DNA from: Bacillota bacterium
Lineage (GTDB): Bacteria > Bacillota > Clostridia > Christensenellales > Pumilibacteraceae
Length of the DNA stretch: 64,000 nucleotides
NCBI GenBank assembly: GCA_009780135.1
Contig: WRAP01000001.1
Span: forward strand, 310,001 to 374,000
Reading direction: 5' to 3'
The position numbers were made by a program, and so were the translations under genes. The notes beneath the pieces were generated by a model, which saw only the letters and a program-made list of their open reading frames with translations, was not told the DNA's origin and did not search any database. Of this stretch, positions 25,481 through 34,909 are shown one piece after another; the first letter of the stretch is position 1, and each line of letters begins with the position of its first letter.

Positions 25481-26500
25481 CTACTCGTAAGATTTTATAT
25501 ATGGGAAAGAGAATGAATGGAAAAAGCTATCGCTTGGTAACTGATCACCGATTTGAGTTAATGGCAAAATACTCAAGAATGCTAATATTTGTTCTTTAGC
25601 ATCCTGTGCTAAAGTAAACTGCATATTAAGTCTGCCAGTTTGCATAGCGTTATTTATAACACTACCATTTGGAATTGCTAAAACATCATTAAAGTTTGAT
25701 GCCCAATTGCCAACAATTAATGGATTATCGATAGCGTATTGACTAGAAATCTTTGCCATTGATACAAAATTTTCTAAAAAATTAGTGTGGTTTTCTAATA
25801 ATCTTTCATGAAAAATTAGTGCCGCTTGAGGATAATTTGCACCTCCGTGCAGTCTCCCCCACTCGTATTGCAGATCTATCGTAGCCTCAAAATCGCTAAC
25901 ACCTATGGTAGCCGTAACAACAGGCTCTGCTAGCATAGCAAACTCTACAGCTTGACCTCCAAAAGTTCCTAGCACGACAGCGTTTCTAACATCTAATTGA
26001 GTTGCATGATACACAATAGTAACCTCATCTAAAAGGTTGTTATGTTCTAGAATATATCTAAGAGTTATCCCTGGTATTTGAAACTCACCAAATGCATGGA
26101 TAGTTTGGCCTCTAAGACCTTCTAGCGTAGTTACATCTGTATTCGTTACTATATGCTGAATACCCCAGCCTGTTATAGCGGCAAGCCGATAATCGCCGTT
26201 ATTATACATTGCTACAGCCATATTTATAGGGACAATCGCAAAATCAGGTGTGTCTCGAATAAGTGATGCTTGTAATGCCTGAGGATTTCCTACTACTTGG
26301 TATGTTATGTAATAATCAGGATCGACTACAATGTTTTTCTGACGCATTTGAGTTAGCGTTAATACAGGTGCACCATCCACTATAATAACTTGAATGCTAA
26401 AATTATCGTTTTGCGAACAACTTGTTGTCATTGGTGTGAATACCGCTAATGACAGTATCGCAATAGTGATTGTGATTATTTTTTTAAATTTTTGTTTCAT
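25481..26500 (-). CDS. ABC-type substrate-binding protein, NMT1/SsuA-like
   Basis: This looks like the extracellular solute receptor of an ABC importer for small aromatic or sulfonate-type compounds (NMT1/THI5-like group). From ATG 26500 it has 339 residues: a basic N-terminus, a hydrophobic signal segment (about 8-22) and a Cys at 28 in TTSC, a poor match to a lipobox but probably the lipid-anchored cysteine. Features of the fold include ASLIRDTPDFAIVPINMA and LEGLRGQTIHAFGEFQIPG. An ATG at 26524 is possible but falls inside a hairpin. No permease or ATPase gene is adjacent, so the rest of the transporter must be elsewhere, or this one has another use. A substrate cannot be assigned. Confidence 0.8.
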   Translation of the reverse strand: MKQKFKKIITITIAILSLAVFTPMTTSCSQNDNFSIQVIIVDGAPVLTLTQMRQKNIVVDPDYYITYQVVGNPQALQASLIRDTPDFAIVPINMAVAMYNNGDYRLAAITGWGIQHIVTNTDVTTLEGLRGQTIHAFGEFQIPGITLRYILEHNNLLDEVTIVYHATQLDVRNAVVLGTFGGQAVEFAMLAEPVVTATIGVSDFEATIDLQYEWGRLHGGANYPQAALIFHERLLENHTNFLENFVSMAKISSQYAIDNPLIVGNWASNFNDVLAIPNGSVINNAMQTGRLNMQFTLAQDAKEQILAFLSILPLTQIGDQLPSDSFFHSFSFPYIKSYE

Positions 26501-26511
26501 ATCTTTGTAGT

Positions 26512-26540
26512 ATGCAGACGACATTTTATATCATCTGCAT
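26512..26540. terminator. hairpin between coiled-coil and substrate-binding protein genes
   Basis: ATGCAGACGA pairs with TCATCTGCAT (one wobble) around 9 bases. A T-run at 26542-26547 follows on the plus strand only. For the minus-strand genes it lies in the short gap and covers an alternative ATG at 26524, so it may shape translation or message decay rather than end transcription. Confidence 0.45.
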
Positions 26541-26545
26541 ATTTT

Positions 26546-27739
26546 TTATTCTTCGTCGTCTTCGTATTCTACACGATTGTCTCTTTCAAAAAAACCTTCT
26601 TCGGTTTCATAATCGTCCTCTGCTTCTTCGTCATCATCATTTTCAAAATCTTCTTCAATTTCGTTTGAATATACCTCTTCTTCTGTGTGTGCTTCTAAAT
26701 CATCAGCTATATCCATAACAGCAGCGGCGACTTCCTCTAGAGTTTCTTCCATTTCTTCTAATTTAGCATCTCTATCGGCACGAATTGCAGCTATTGCTTT
26801 TTCTTTATCGGCTTTTATTTTAGCAACCTCTCGCTCCTTTTCTTCTTCTAATTGAACTTTTAAAAGTTCCTTCTCTCTCTCTAGCTCTTGCCTCATCGCC
26901 TCTTTTTCCGCCTCTAATGCTGCCAGTTGCTCGTCTCTATCGGCACGGATTGCTTCAATAGCTTTTTCTTTGATTTTTTCAACTCTCTCTTTTTCTGCTG
27001 CTAATCTTGCTTTTTCTTCCTCTTGTTTGGCAAGCTGTTCATCTCTATCGGCTCTAAGCTGTTCTATTGCTTTGTCCTTAATCGCAGTAAGCTTTTGTCT
27101 TTCTTGCTCTAACCCCTCTTCTTTTTCTATTTCTAGCCGCTCTAATTCTCTCTGCATATCAGCCAGTTTTTCGTCTCTGTCGGCTCTAAGTGCCGCAACA
27201 GCTTTATCTTTATCTTCTTGAGTACGCTCGACATCTTCTAAAACTGCCTCAATTTCCGCCTCCATCAAAGTAATAGCTGCCGCTCTATCTTGTTCTAGTT
27301 GATGAATTGTTTTGTCTTTAACGGACTGAAGTTGCGATTTCTCTACCGCTAATCTTTCTTTTTCGGTAGCAAGGGCTTCTTTTTCAGCTTCTAGCTCAGC
27401 AATTTTCGCCAATGCTTCTACTTCCGTTTGTTTCTTCTTAACAGTAGCTTTCTTTTTTGGTAGCGGAGCACCCAATTTCAACATAGCAAGTTTTGCATCT
27501 GCCGTATCTGCCGACTTTTTAGCTTTTGTGGCTTTGATAGCAGCATCTCGCAATTCATCACTCTCTATGCCTTGAGCTTGCAAAAATTTTAGCTTAGCTT
27601 CTGCTGCTTCTTGAGCACCTCTTGCTTTGATTGCCTTTAGTTCGGCTTTTTTAAGTTCTTCTAGCTGCTCCGGACTTAAAGCCCCAATTTCTGTAGCGAG
27701 TTCTTCAACCACGCTATCCACGATTTTTTTATCGTTCAT
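26546..27739 (-). CDS. repetitive charged coiled-coil protein with acidic tail
   Basis: I do not recognise a named family. The 397-residue protein is nearly all Glu, Lys, Ala, Leu, Arg and Asp and must form a long helix or coiled coil from about 100 to 345. Four copies of a motif close to K-[DE]-K-A-x-x-x-[LI]RADRDE-x-LA occur (RADRD at 185, 229, 265, 320) at spacings of 44, 36 and 55. A degenerate first copy is near 148 (EQDRAAA). The last 50 residues are strongly acidic. There is no signal peptide or membrane span, so it should be cytoplasmic. AAAGGA lies 12 bases before the start. It precedes the substrate-binding protein gene and scpB on the same strand. A structural or scaffold role is inference from shape only. 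Confidence 0.85.
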   Translation of the reverse strand: MNDKKIVDSVVEELATEIGALSPEQLEELKKAELKAIKARGAQEAAEAKLKFLQAQGIESDELRDAAIKATKAKKSADTADAKLAMLKLGAPLPKKKATVKKKQTEVEALAKIAELEAEKEALATEKERLAVEKSQLQSVKDKTIHQLEQDRAAAITLMEAEIEAVLEDVERTQEDKDKAVAALRADRDEKLADMQRELERLEIEKEEGLEQERQKLTAIKDKAIEQLRADRDEQLAKQEEEKARLAAEKERVEKIKEKAIEAIRADRDEQLAALEAEKEAMRQELEREKELLKVQLEEEKEREVAKIKADKEKAIAAIRADRDAKLEEMEETLEEVAAAVMDIADDLEAHTEEEVYSNEIEEDFENDDDEEAEDDYETEEGFFERDNRVEYEDDEE

Positions 27740-27932
27740 AATAGTATGTATTCCTTTATTAAAAATGTTAATTGGATAAAAATGTGGCTACCCACAAAGT
27801 GATACCTACATTGTAAACTATTTATTAAAATAAAGTCAATTAAATTTTTTGTAACAAATAAGTTAAGTGTATAAAATTATATCAAAGCATAATTTTTTAA
27901 TAAATTCAAAAAGATATTATCCTATTACATTT

Positions 27933-29153
27933 TCAATACATTGTAAAGGTAAATATGCTACCATTCCCCAACTCACTTTGAACTTGCAAAGTTCCGCCTA
28001 AAGCGTCGGCGATAGATTTTGCTATTGTAAGTCCTAAACCTGTACCACCTTTTTCTTTACTTCTTGCTTTATCACATCTAAAAAATCTATCAAAAATAAG
28101 AATTTGATCTAATTCACTTATCCCTTCTCCCGTATCTGCTACCGACACCTTAAAAGCATTATCACCTGTCAAAATACACGAAATCGTTATTGTCCCATCT
28201 GTCGAAGTATATCTTATAGCATTATCGCAAAGCGTACGCACAAGCTCTATAAGTAGGCTTTTATCTGTAAAAACAATAACTTCATTAGGAGCAGTAAACC
28301 TAATATCGTGCTTAGTATCTAGCAGTTTGTATCCATTTACAACCTCTTCCAAAACCTTTATCGCATCAAATTTAGATAGGTTAGTATGCATTTTACCGAT
28401 TTTGGCAAGCAATAACAGTTTTTCTACAAGACGGCTCATATTTTCGCTTTCTCTATGAATCGCCTCTATCCCCTCGCTTAAAATATCCTCTCTTTGACTA
28501 CCCCAACGCTTTAGCATATTAGAATAACCCGCAACAACCGCAATAGGAGTTTTTAACTCGTGGCTAGCATCTGCTATAAAGCTATCTTGGCGGTTAAAAG
28601 TGGTCTCAATATCATCTAGCAACCAATTTATACGATTTGTTAAATTCTGAAATTCTACTTGAGAATCTGCAGGTTTTAAACGTTTTGTTAAATCCTCGGC
28701 AGTAATCGTATCTATATCGTCAGTAATTTTACGAATAGGATTAAGCATAAGTGAAGCTATTATACCCGTAAGTGCCCCAAATAATATAACAGCGATAATA
28801 ATAATAACAATGGAATAAATTCTAAGATTATAGATAGTATCGCCCGCCGTTTCGCCAAGATGATGATTGATACTGGCAAGAAGAAAAACCGCAAAAGCAA
28901 TAAAAATAATAGCAAAAATAGTGGTAAATAAAAGCATCATTTTTATTGTTATTGGCAGTTTGATTTTTTGGGATAGTTTTATTAAACCTAAAATAGGCAA
29001 TCTAAACGGTAATGAAATTGCTAATAAAAACTTTATTATAGAAGTTGATTTTTTTACATCTATCAAAACTACTTGAGTTTCTTGCTCTAACTCAAGTTCT
29101 CGTATAGTTTCCTCTACTGCTTCCTTTTTAGTTTGTTCTTCTTGATTTTGCAT
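27933..29153 (-). CDS. sensor histidine kinase (HisKA-HATPase)
   Basis: This membrane kinase senses a signal and phosphorylates the partner regulator encoded immediately upstream. The 406-residue protein has a cytosolic start, a long region with two membrane spans (about 67-92 and 110-135) separated by only a short loop, a HAMP-like linker (LNPIRKITDDIDTI), an H-box (FIADASHELKTPIA, phospho-His), N-box DNAIRYTS, G1 VADTGEGI and G2 GTGLGLTIAKSIADALGG. The small outside loop implies sensing within the membrane. It begins directly after the regulator stop with no space and no ribosome site, so translation is coupled. Confidence 0.93.
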   Translation of the reverse strand: MQNQEEQTKKEAVEETIRELELEQETQVVLIDVKKSTSIIKFLLAISLPFRLPILGLIKLSQKIKLPITIKMMLLFTTIFAIIFIAFAVFLLASINHHLGETAGDTIYNLRIYSIVIIIIAVILFGALTGIIASLMLNPIRKITDDIDTITAEDLTKRLKPADSQVEFQNLTNRINWLLDDIETTFNRQDSFIADASHELKTPIAVVAGYSNMLKRWGSQREDILSEGIEAIHRESENMSRLVEKLLLLAKIGKMHTNLSKFDAIKVLEEVVNGYKLLDTKHDIRFTAPNEVIVFTDKSLLIELVRTLCDNAIRYTSTDGTITISCILTGDNAFKVSVADTGEGISELDQILIFDRFFRCDKARSKEKGGTGLGLTIAKSIADALGGTLQVQSELGNGSIFTFTMY

Positions 29154-29861
29154 TTATCTAATCGTATATCCTGCACCTCGAACTGTTTCGATGAGAGAGA
29201 TCTTAAATTTATCGTCAATTTTGGAGCGAAGATACCTAATATACACATCTACAACATTTGTGTTGCCGTAAAACTCAAAGCCCCAAACAACATCTAAAAT
29301 TTTTTCTCTACTAAGCACGGTGTTGCGGTTTTTTAGTAAATACACAAGCAAATCAAACTCCTTTTTTGTAAGCTCTATCGTTTCTCCCAAATATGTAGCT
29401 TTATGAGAAATTGTATCTACCTCTAATTCGCCAAGCGATAAAACTTCTGATTCTTGCTTTAGATATTTTTTAAGATTTGCTCTAATTCTAGCGAGAAGTT
29501 CCTCTATAGCAAATGGTTTCGTCATATAATCGCTGGCACCCAAATCTAATCCGCTCACCTTATCCATAACTGTATCTCTAGCGGTAAGAATAATCACAGG
29601 AGTTTGCTTTTGTTGGCGAAGACGACGCAAAACCTCGATACCGTTAAGGTCGGGTAGCATTACATCTAAAATAATTAAAGCATAATCTTTACTAAGTGCC
29701 TCTTCTAGTCCTTCTCTACCGTTTGTGGCAACAATGCATTTGTAGCCTTCAAACTCTAACTCTAAAGACAAAAACCTAGCAATACTAGCTTCGTCCTCTA
29801 CTATTAAAATATGTGTTTCTTTTTTATTATTCATATGTGTTTTATTATTCGAATTTTCCAA
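29154..29861 (-). CDS. OmpR/PhoB-family response regulator
   Basis: This DNA-binding regulator pairs with the kinase gene that follows. The receiver domain (about 12-125) has the acidic pair in IVEDE, the phospho-acceptor Asp in LIILDVMLPDLNG, the Thr in ILTARD and the Lys in MTKPF. The C-terminal winged helix ends with VDVYIRYLRSKID and VRGAGYTIR. TTG 29861 has GGGAG 8 bases upstream and overlaps fmt by 17 bases; ATG 29834 would give 226 residues but lacks a ribosome site, so I keep the TTG. Target genes cannot be told from the window. Confidence 0.93.
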   Translation of the reverse strand: MENSNNKTHMNNKKETHILIVEDEASIARFLSLELEFEGYKCIVATNGREGLEEALSKDYALIILDVMLPDLNGIEVLRRLRQQKQTPVIILTARDTVMDKVSGLDLGASDYMTKPFAIEELLARIRANLKKYLKQESEVLSLGELEVDTISHKATYLGETIELTKKEFDLLVYLLKNRNTVLSREKILDVVWGFEFYGNTNVVDVYIRYLRSKIDDKFKISLIETVRGAGYTIR

Positions 29862-30798
29862 TTAGATTTCTCCCTAGTAAAAATTCAGAGGAGGGCAGAA
29901 TTTTTTTTGATGGAGCTTGCAAAGAGGTTATTTGTAAAATATCTAAGCCACATTTTATAAACAGTCCATTTTGTGGACTAGAGTGTAAAATCGTGCCATT
30001 TGAGGCTGTTATGTCTGATAAACCTTGCAATATATCTGACAGAGTATGCGTTTTATGAGCAATTGCAGAGTAAAATTTAATTATTTCTCCCGTTTGTGCA
30101 TATGTGCTGTAGGCAGACGGCCACGGATTATAAGCACGAATTTGCCTTTCAATATCTTCAGCGGATTTACTCCAATCAATGCTACCGCTAGTTTTTATTA
30201 TTTTTTTTGTATAAGTGGCTTTTATTTCATCTTGCGGAATTTGTTTTATATTTCCCTCTTTTAGTTGTTTTAGAACTTCAGTGAGTGTTCTTGCTCCTAA
30301 AACAGATAATTTATCATGCAGAGTTTCGTATGTGTCCGTTGTTTTAATATCAATATCCCTTTGCAATAAAATATCGCCTGCATCCATTTTTTTTACAGTT
30401 TGCATTATTGTAATGCCTGTTTTTTTATCGCCGACAAGTATGCTAGCTTGAATTGGCGATGCTCCTCTATATAATGGTAATAGCGAAGCGTGAACATTAA
30501 GTGTTGGAGCAATAGATAAAAAATCGTCACCTAACATTTGTCCAAAAGCTACAGTAATTAGAACATCGGGCTTTAATGCTTTTAACTCCTCTGTAATTTG
30601 ATTTACATTATCACAACTTAAAAACGGTAAATTTAATTTAGTTGTGCACTCCTTTACCGGAGTTGGCAAAAGATTACCCTTTCTGTCTGTTTCTCTATCG
30701 GGCTGACTTATTACAAGTAAAGTTTCATGTTTCTCTTTTACTAATGCCTCTAAACTAGGCACTGCAAATTTTGGTGTTCCTAAAAATATTATTCTCAT
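29845..30798 (-). CDS. fmt: methionyl-tRNA formyltransferase
   Basis: Fmt formylates the methionine on initiator tRNA using 10-formyl-tetrahydrofolate. The 317-residue protein has the family start MRIIFLGTPKFAVPSLEAL, the formyl-transfer core NVHASLLPLYRGASPI (with His and SLLP) and MDAGDILLQ, then a C-terminal tRNA-binding domain. It overlaps def by 4 bases and is the fifth gene of the rpoZ-coaBC-priA-def-fmt run, the normal Firmicutes order. AAAGAG lies 5 bases upstream of the ATG. Confidence 0.96.
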   Translation of the reverse strand: MRIIFLGTPKFAVPSLEALVKEKHETLLVISQPDRETDRKGNLLPTPVKECTTKLNLPFLSCDNVNQITEELKALKPDVLITVAFGQMLGDDFLSIAPTLNVHASLLPLYRGASPIQASILVGDKKTGITIMQTVKKMDAGDILLQRDIDIKTTDTYETLHDKLSVLGARTLTEVLKQLKEGNIKQIPQDEIKATYTKKIIKTSGSIDWSKSAEDIERQIRAYNPWPSAYSTYAQTGEIIKFYSAIAHKTHTLSDILQGLSDITASNGTILHSSPQNGLFIKCGLDILQITSLQAPSKKILPSSEFLLGRNLIGKFE

Positions 30799-31265
30799 TT
30801 TTGCTCTTTAACTACAATCTTATCTATATACAAAATGCCGTTAAGGTGGTCTAACTCATGACAAATTGCAGCACAAGTTAAAGCATCTTGGGTTTTGAAT
30901 GTAAAAAACTCACCATGGCGGTCTTGAAAACGCACAGTTAATCGTTTGGGGCGAGCTACAGTAGCACTTTGACCCGGAATTGATAAACATCCCTCACTCT
31001 CGATATTTTGACCGCTTTGCTTAATGATTTCGGGATTTATAAACTCGATAACCTCGCCATCAACTTCGCCGTCGCCAACCAGAAATACTCTTTTAAGAAC
31101 TCCCACTTGAGGAGCGGCCAAGCCTAACCCGTTTTCTGCGTGCATAGTCTCTGTCATATCATCTAAAAGCTGATGTAGCTTTTCATCAAAAACCTCTACA
31201 GGCTTAGAAATTTGCCTTAAAAAAGCTTCGTCATTTTTAGTTGTCAATACATTTCGTCTTGCCAT
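30795..31265 (-). CDS. def: peptide deformylase
   Basis: Def removes the formyl group from new proteins and so works after Fmt. From ATG 31265 (MARRNVLTTKNDEAFLRQIS) the product is 156 residues, the family size; the frame extends 21 codons further without support. The three metal-site motifs are present: GLGLAAPQVG, EGCLSIPG (Cys ligand) and CHELDHLNG (two His ligands and catalytic Glu), the last with Leu for the common Ile. It sits 172 bases after priA with a fragment of an intergenic repeat between them. Confidence 0.95.
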   Translation of the reverse strand: MARRNVLTTKNDEAFLRQISKPVEVFDEKLHQLLDDMTETMHAENGLGLAAPQVGVLKRVFLVGDGEVDGEVIEFINPEIIKQSGQNIESEGCLSIPGQSATVARPKRLTVRFQDRHGEFFTFKTQDALTCAAICHELDHLNGILYIDKIVVKEQK

Positions 31266-31401
31266 AATTTTAATTGCAAATCCCCTATCGAATAGAATCA
31301 TTCTAGCAAAAATCCGTTTGACTTGCAAACAAAAGTATTAAACAAATTTCTGTTAATTTACACTTATATCGATTTGTTTATAATTTACAAGCAACAGAGT
31401 G

Positions 31402-31434
31402 TCGCCTGAACCTTATAGAAACATATGCGTTATT
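31402..31434. repeat. truncated copy of the 12-kb intergenic repeat
   Basis: TCGCCTGAACCTTA followed by GAAA and GCGTTATT matches TCGCCCGAACCTTA...GAAA...GCGTTATT at 12261-12289 apart from one substitution and small insertions. The palindromic arms of the other copy are missing. It lies just after the priA stop. Confidence 0.4.
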
Positions 31435-31437
31435 GAA

Positions 31438-33654
31438 CTACCCTAAATTGTTGGGATTAAATTCTATGAATATGTTTAGTTTGGGGTTTTGGTATTTTTC
31501 TATTATGTCAAAAAGTTTTTGGGAAATTTCTTCTATATCGCCTACTAACCTACATAAAACTTGCATTCGGTATTTGTTCTGGATTCGTTTTACTGGACTA
31601 CGCATGGCAGATAAATATACAAATTGATTTGGATATTCTTTTGAAATGATAGCAACCTCATCAAAAACTTTTTTTAGAACCTCTACTGTTAAATCCTCGA
31701 CTTCGCCTGATAACAGTATTCTAATAAATTTAGCAAACGGCGGATATTTGCTAGCCTCTCTAAGGTTTAATTCCTTTTCAAAAAAGCCTTTATAATCATT
31801 CTCGATTGCATATTTATAAACATAATGCTTTGGAGTATAAGATTGCATTACAACCTTGCCCGCTTTTTCGTCTCTGCCTGCTCTGCCTGAAACCTGCGTA
31901 ATTAAACTATATGTACGCTCTATTGCTCGATAGTCGGCAAAATATAAACTTAAATCAGCGTCCAAAATCCCTACTAAAGTAACTGACGGAAAATCATGCC
32001 CTTTTGCTATCATTTGCGTGCCAACCAGCACTTGCGCTTCGCCTTTACTAAATGCTTCTAAAATATTAGCGTGAGCATCTTTTGTGCGAGTAGTGTCGTT
32101 ATCCATCCGCAAAACTCTAACAGAAGGAAATATTTTATTTAACTCCTCAACTACCCTTTCTGTGCCAACATGACCGCTCTTAATGCTCTCAGATTTACAC
32201 TCCGAGCATAAATCCAATTTAGCATATCTAGCACTACAAAAATGACATTTTAAAGCGTTATCCTCTCTGTGATAAACTAACGACACTTCACAGCTTGCAC
32301 ACTTTGGCACATGACCGCAAGAGCGACAAATTAAATAACTGGCATATCCACGACGGTTTATAAACAGCATTGCTTGATTGCCGTTCTCTAAACATTCTGC
32401 TAAATTCGCCTTTAGACTTCTTGAGAAAAAGCTGTTATTGCCCTCAAATAACTCTGCACACATATCCACAAGCTCAATTTCGGGGAGCGGTTTTTTATTT
32501 ACCCTTTCATTTAGCTCAATTAAATTAAACTCCCCCGTTTTAGTCTTATAATAGCTCTCTATACTCGGAGTTGCACTGCCTAAAATTAGCGAAGCATTGT
32601 TAAATTCGGCTCTAAACTGAGCAACCTCGTGAGCCTTGTAGCGAGGGTTGCTATCTGCGTTGTAACTGCTGTCGTGCTCCTCGTCAATAATAATAGCACC
32701 GATATTTTGTAGAGGAGCAAAAATTGCACTTCTAGCACCAACAGCCACAAGTGCCTCGCCACTGATTAGTCGTCGCCACTCGTCAAACCTCTCGCCCGCT
32801 GATAACCCACTATGAAGAAGCGCTACTTTATCGCCAAATCTAGCACGAAAGTTTTTGAACACCTGCGGAGTTAAAGCAATTTCGGGCACTAGCATAATCG
32901 CAGTTTTGCCTTGCTCTAAAGCACTTGCAATCACTCGCATATAAACTTCTGTTTTACCACTGCCTGTTACTCCATGAATAAGAAATTTGTTGCCTTGATT
33001 ACTTTGAATTGTGTTTAATGCCACTTCTTGCTCAAGAGTTAAAATGTGCTTTTCATTCTCTTTTGCGATGTCTTTATACGGAATTCGCCTAACAGAATGC
33101 TCATTTTGCAATACTATGCCACGCATAATTAGGTTTTTAAGACTACTTGCACTAAAGTTTTGAGTAAGTTCTGATTGCATAGTTTCGCCGTTTTGAAGTA
33201 GATATTCAAAAAGCTCCAACTGTGCCAAAGCAGGGGGCTTTATAAATTGTTCTGTCGGCATACCAATATACTCGGGATTTATTGATATAAAAGCCTTAGT
33301 AAGCTCTTTGATTCTGCCCTTTCGCATTTGACTAGGGATAAAAAGCCTTAAAGCATTTACCGACTTTATACGAAGTGTTTTTACTAAATAATCTTTAAGT
33401 GCTAACATCTCGCTACTAAAAACAGGCATAGCATCCAGTAGTTTACTAATTGGTTTGATTTTTTTGGAGTCTAGTAGCGAATTTTCTTTTAGCGCTATAA
33501 CATACCCTTCTATTTCTCTATTTCCAAAAGGTACAAGCACACGCATACCAACAGCCACATTGGGAGTATTTACTGTAGAATAATCAAAAATCCTGTCTAC
33601 ATCGCTAACCGCTATGTCTACAATAACCTCGGCGTATAGGAGCTGTTTTTGCAT
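31438..33654 (-). CDS. priA: primosomal protein N' (replication restart helicase)
   Basis: PriA recognises stalled forks and reloads the replisome. The 738-residue protein has an N-terminal DNA-binding domain, Walker [14 protein letters not shown], Walker B IIDEEHDSSY, GSATPSIES and a C-terminal helicase lobe (GTQMIAKGHDFPSVTLVG; QVSGRAGRDEKAG). Between the lobes are zinc-binding cysteine pairs (CRSC, CASC, CHFC, CSEC). It starts 1 base after the (frameshifted) coaBC stop with GGAGGG 7 bases ahead, so coaBC and priA are normally coupled. Confidence 0.96.
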   Translation of the reverse strand: MQKQLLYAEVIVDIAVSDVDRIFDYSTVNTPNVAVGMRVLVPFGNREIEGYVIALKENSLLDSKKIKPISKLLDAMPVFSSEMLALKDYLVKTLRIKSVNALRLFIPSQMRKGRIKELTKAFISINPEYIGMPTEQFIKPPALAQLELFEYLLQNGETMQSELTQNFSASSLKNLIMRGIVLQNEHSVRRIPYKDIAKENEKHILTLEQEVALNTIQSNQGNKFLIHGVTGSGKTEVYMRVIASALEQGKTAIMLVPEIALTPQVFKNFRARFGDKVALLHSGLSAGERFDEWRRLISGEALVAVGARSAIFAPLQNIGAIIIDEEHDSSYNADSNPRYKAHEVAQFRAEFNNASLILGSATPSIESYYKTKTGEFNLIELNERVNKKPLPEIELVDMCAELFEGNNSFFSRSLKANLAECLENGNQAMLFINRRGYASYLICRSCGHVPKCASCEVSLVYHREDNALKCHFCSARYAKLDLCSECKSESIKSGHVGTERVVEELNKIFPSVRVLRMDNDTTRTKDAHANILEAFSKGEAQVLVGTQMIAKGHDFPSVTLVGILDADLSLYFADYRAIERTYSLITQVSGRAGRDEKAGKVVMQSYTPKHYVYKYAIENDYKGFFEKELNLREASKYPPFAKFIRILLSGEVEDLTVEVLKKVFDEVAIISKEYPNQFVYLSAMRSPVKRIQNKYRMQVLCRLVGDIEEISQKLFDIIEKYQNPKLNIFIEFNPNNLG

Positions 33655-33655
33655 G

Positions 33656-34893
33656 TTACAGCCCTCCTATGTAATCTAATATATGGTCTGCTACTTCGGC
33701 TTTTGGGAGAAGCGGAAGTGAAGTTGATTTGTTTTTTGTGATTATTGTAACAGTATTGTTGTCATTGTTAAATGGGGTGTTATTATCGTTAGTTAAGTTA
33801 GCAACAACCATATCGGCATTTTTGCTTTTTAGTTTTTCTTTGGCATTTTTAACTAAATTTTCGGTTTCTAACGAGAAAACTATTAGTTTTTTATCGCCTT
33901 TAATTTTGCCAACCTCTTTTGCAATGTCGGTGTTTTCTTTAATGTTAAGATTAAGGTTTCGGATTTGAGTTTTTGATTGTTTTGGTTTTCAATTATATAA
34001 TCGCTTGGTGCACCCGCTTTTATAATATAGTCGGCTTGAGATAAATTATCCATAACAGCAGAATACATTTCAGCAGTTGTTTGGGCGTGGATTACCTTAT
34101 CAAAATTTGCAGATTCAATTTTATGAGCAATTTCGTCTGATATTCTGCCTGCCACAAGGATAACTTTTGCCCCTCGTTCTTTAGCTGATTTGGCTAGTTC
34201 AAAACCCATTTTACCACTAGAATGATTGCCAATAAAGCGAACAGGGTCTATATTGATCGTTGTTCCACCTGTTGTTATTAGAAAGGTTTTACTATTAAAG
34301 TCTTTTTTTTTATTGAACTCTAACGATACTTTCTCGCCCCTGCAGTTATTATTTAGAATCTCATAGGCATTAGCCACAATATCGCTAGGTTTTGCTAATC
34401 TGCCTTTGCCAACTACTCCGCAAGCTAACATACCAACTTCTGACTCCATAAAATGTACTCCCCTATTTTTAAGTATTTCAATATTTTGCTGAGTTGCAGG
34501 ATGTTCTAGCATATTATTGTTCATAGCGGGAGCAATCAGCACCGGACATTTGCAAGCTAAAATTGTTGTAGATAAAAAATCGTCTGCTATTCCATTAGCA
34601 TATTTAGCTATAAAGTTAGCTGTTGCAGGTGCTATAATGAATAAATCAGCTTTCTTAGCAATTGATATATGTTTAGTGCTGTATTCAAAATCTCGGCTAA
34701 AAGTGTTTGTAATAACACGATTACCCGAGAGTGTTTCTAGCGTTAGAGGTGTTATAAACTCCGTTGCGTTTTGCGTAAGCGTAACAACAACATCTGCCCC
34801 CGCTTTTTTTAGCATACTAATAATATCGCAAGCCTTATATGCTGCAATACCACCGGTAACGCCAAGCGCTATAGTTTTGCCTTTAAAATCCAT
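33656..34893 (-). pseudogene. coaBC: coaBC, bifunctional phosphopantothenate-cysteine ligase/decarboxylase, frameshifted
   Basis: CoaBC adds cysteine to phosphopantothenate and decarboxylates the product, two steps of coenzyme A synthesis. The first frame (34893-33883) encodes the whole decarboxylase half (APAMNNNMLEHPAT, catalytic Cys in LACGVVGKGRL) and most of the ligase half (TTGGTTINIDPVRFIGNHSSGKMG), then diverges into LTLKKTPTLQKR and stops. In the next frame, the DNA from about 33955 continues LNLNIKENTDIAKEVGKIKGDKKLIV and on to AEVADHILDYIGGL, the expected CoaBC end, with a stop 1 base before priA. One missing base near 33955 explains this; repaired length would be about 412 residues, the normal size. 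It may be an assembly error. Confidence 0.9.
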
Positions 34894-34909
34894 AAAATCA
34901 AATTACAAA

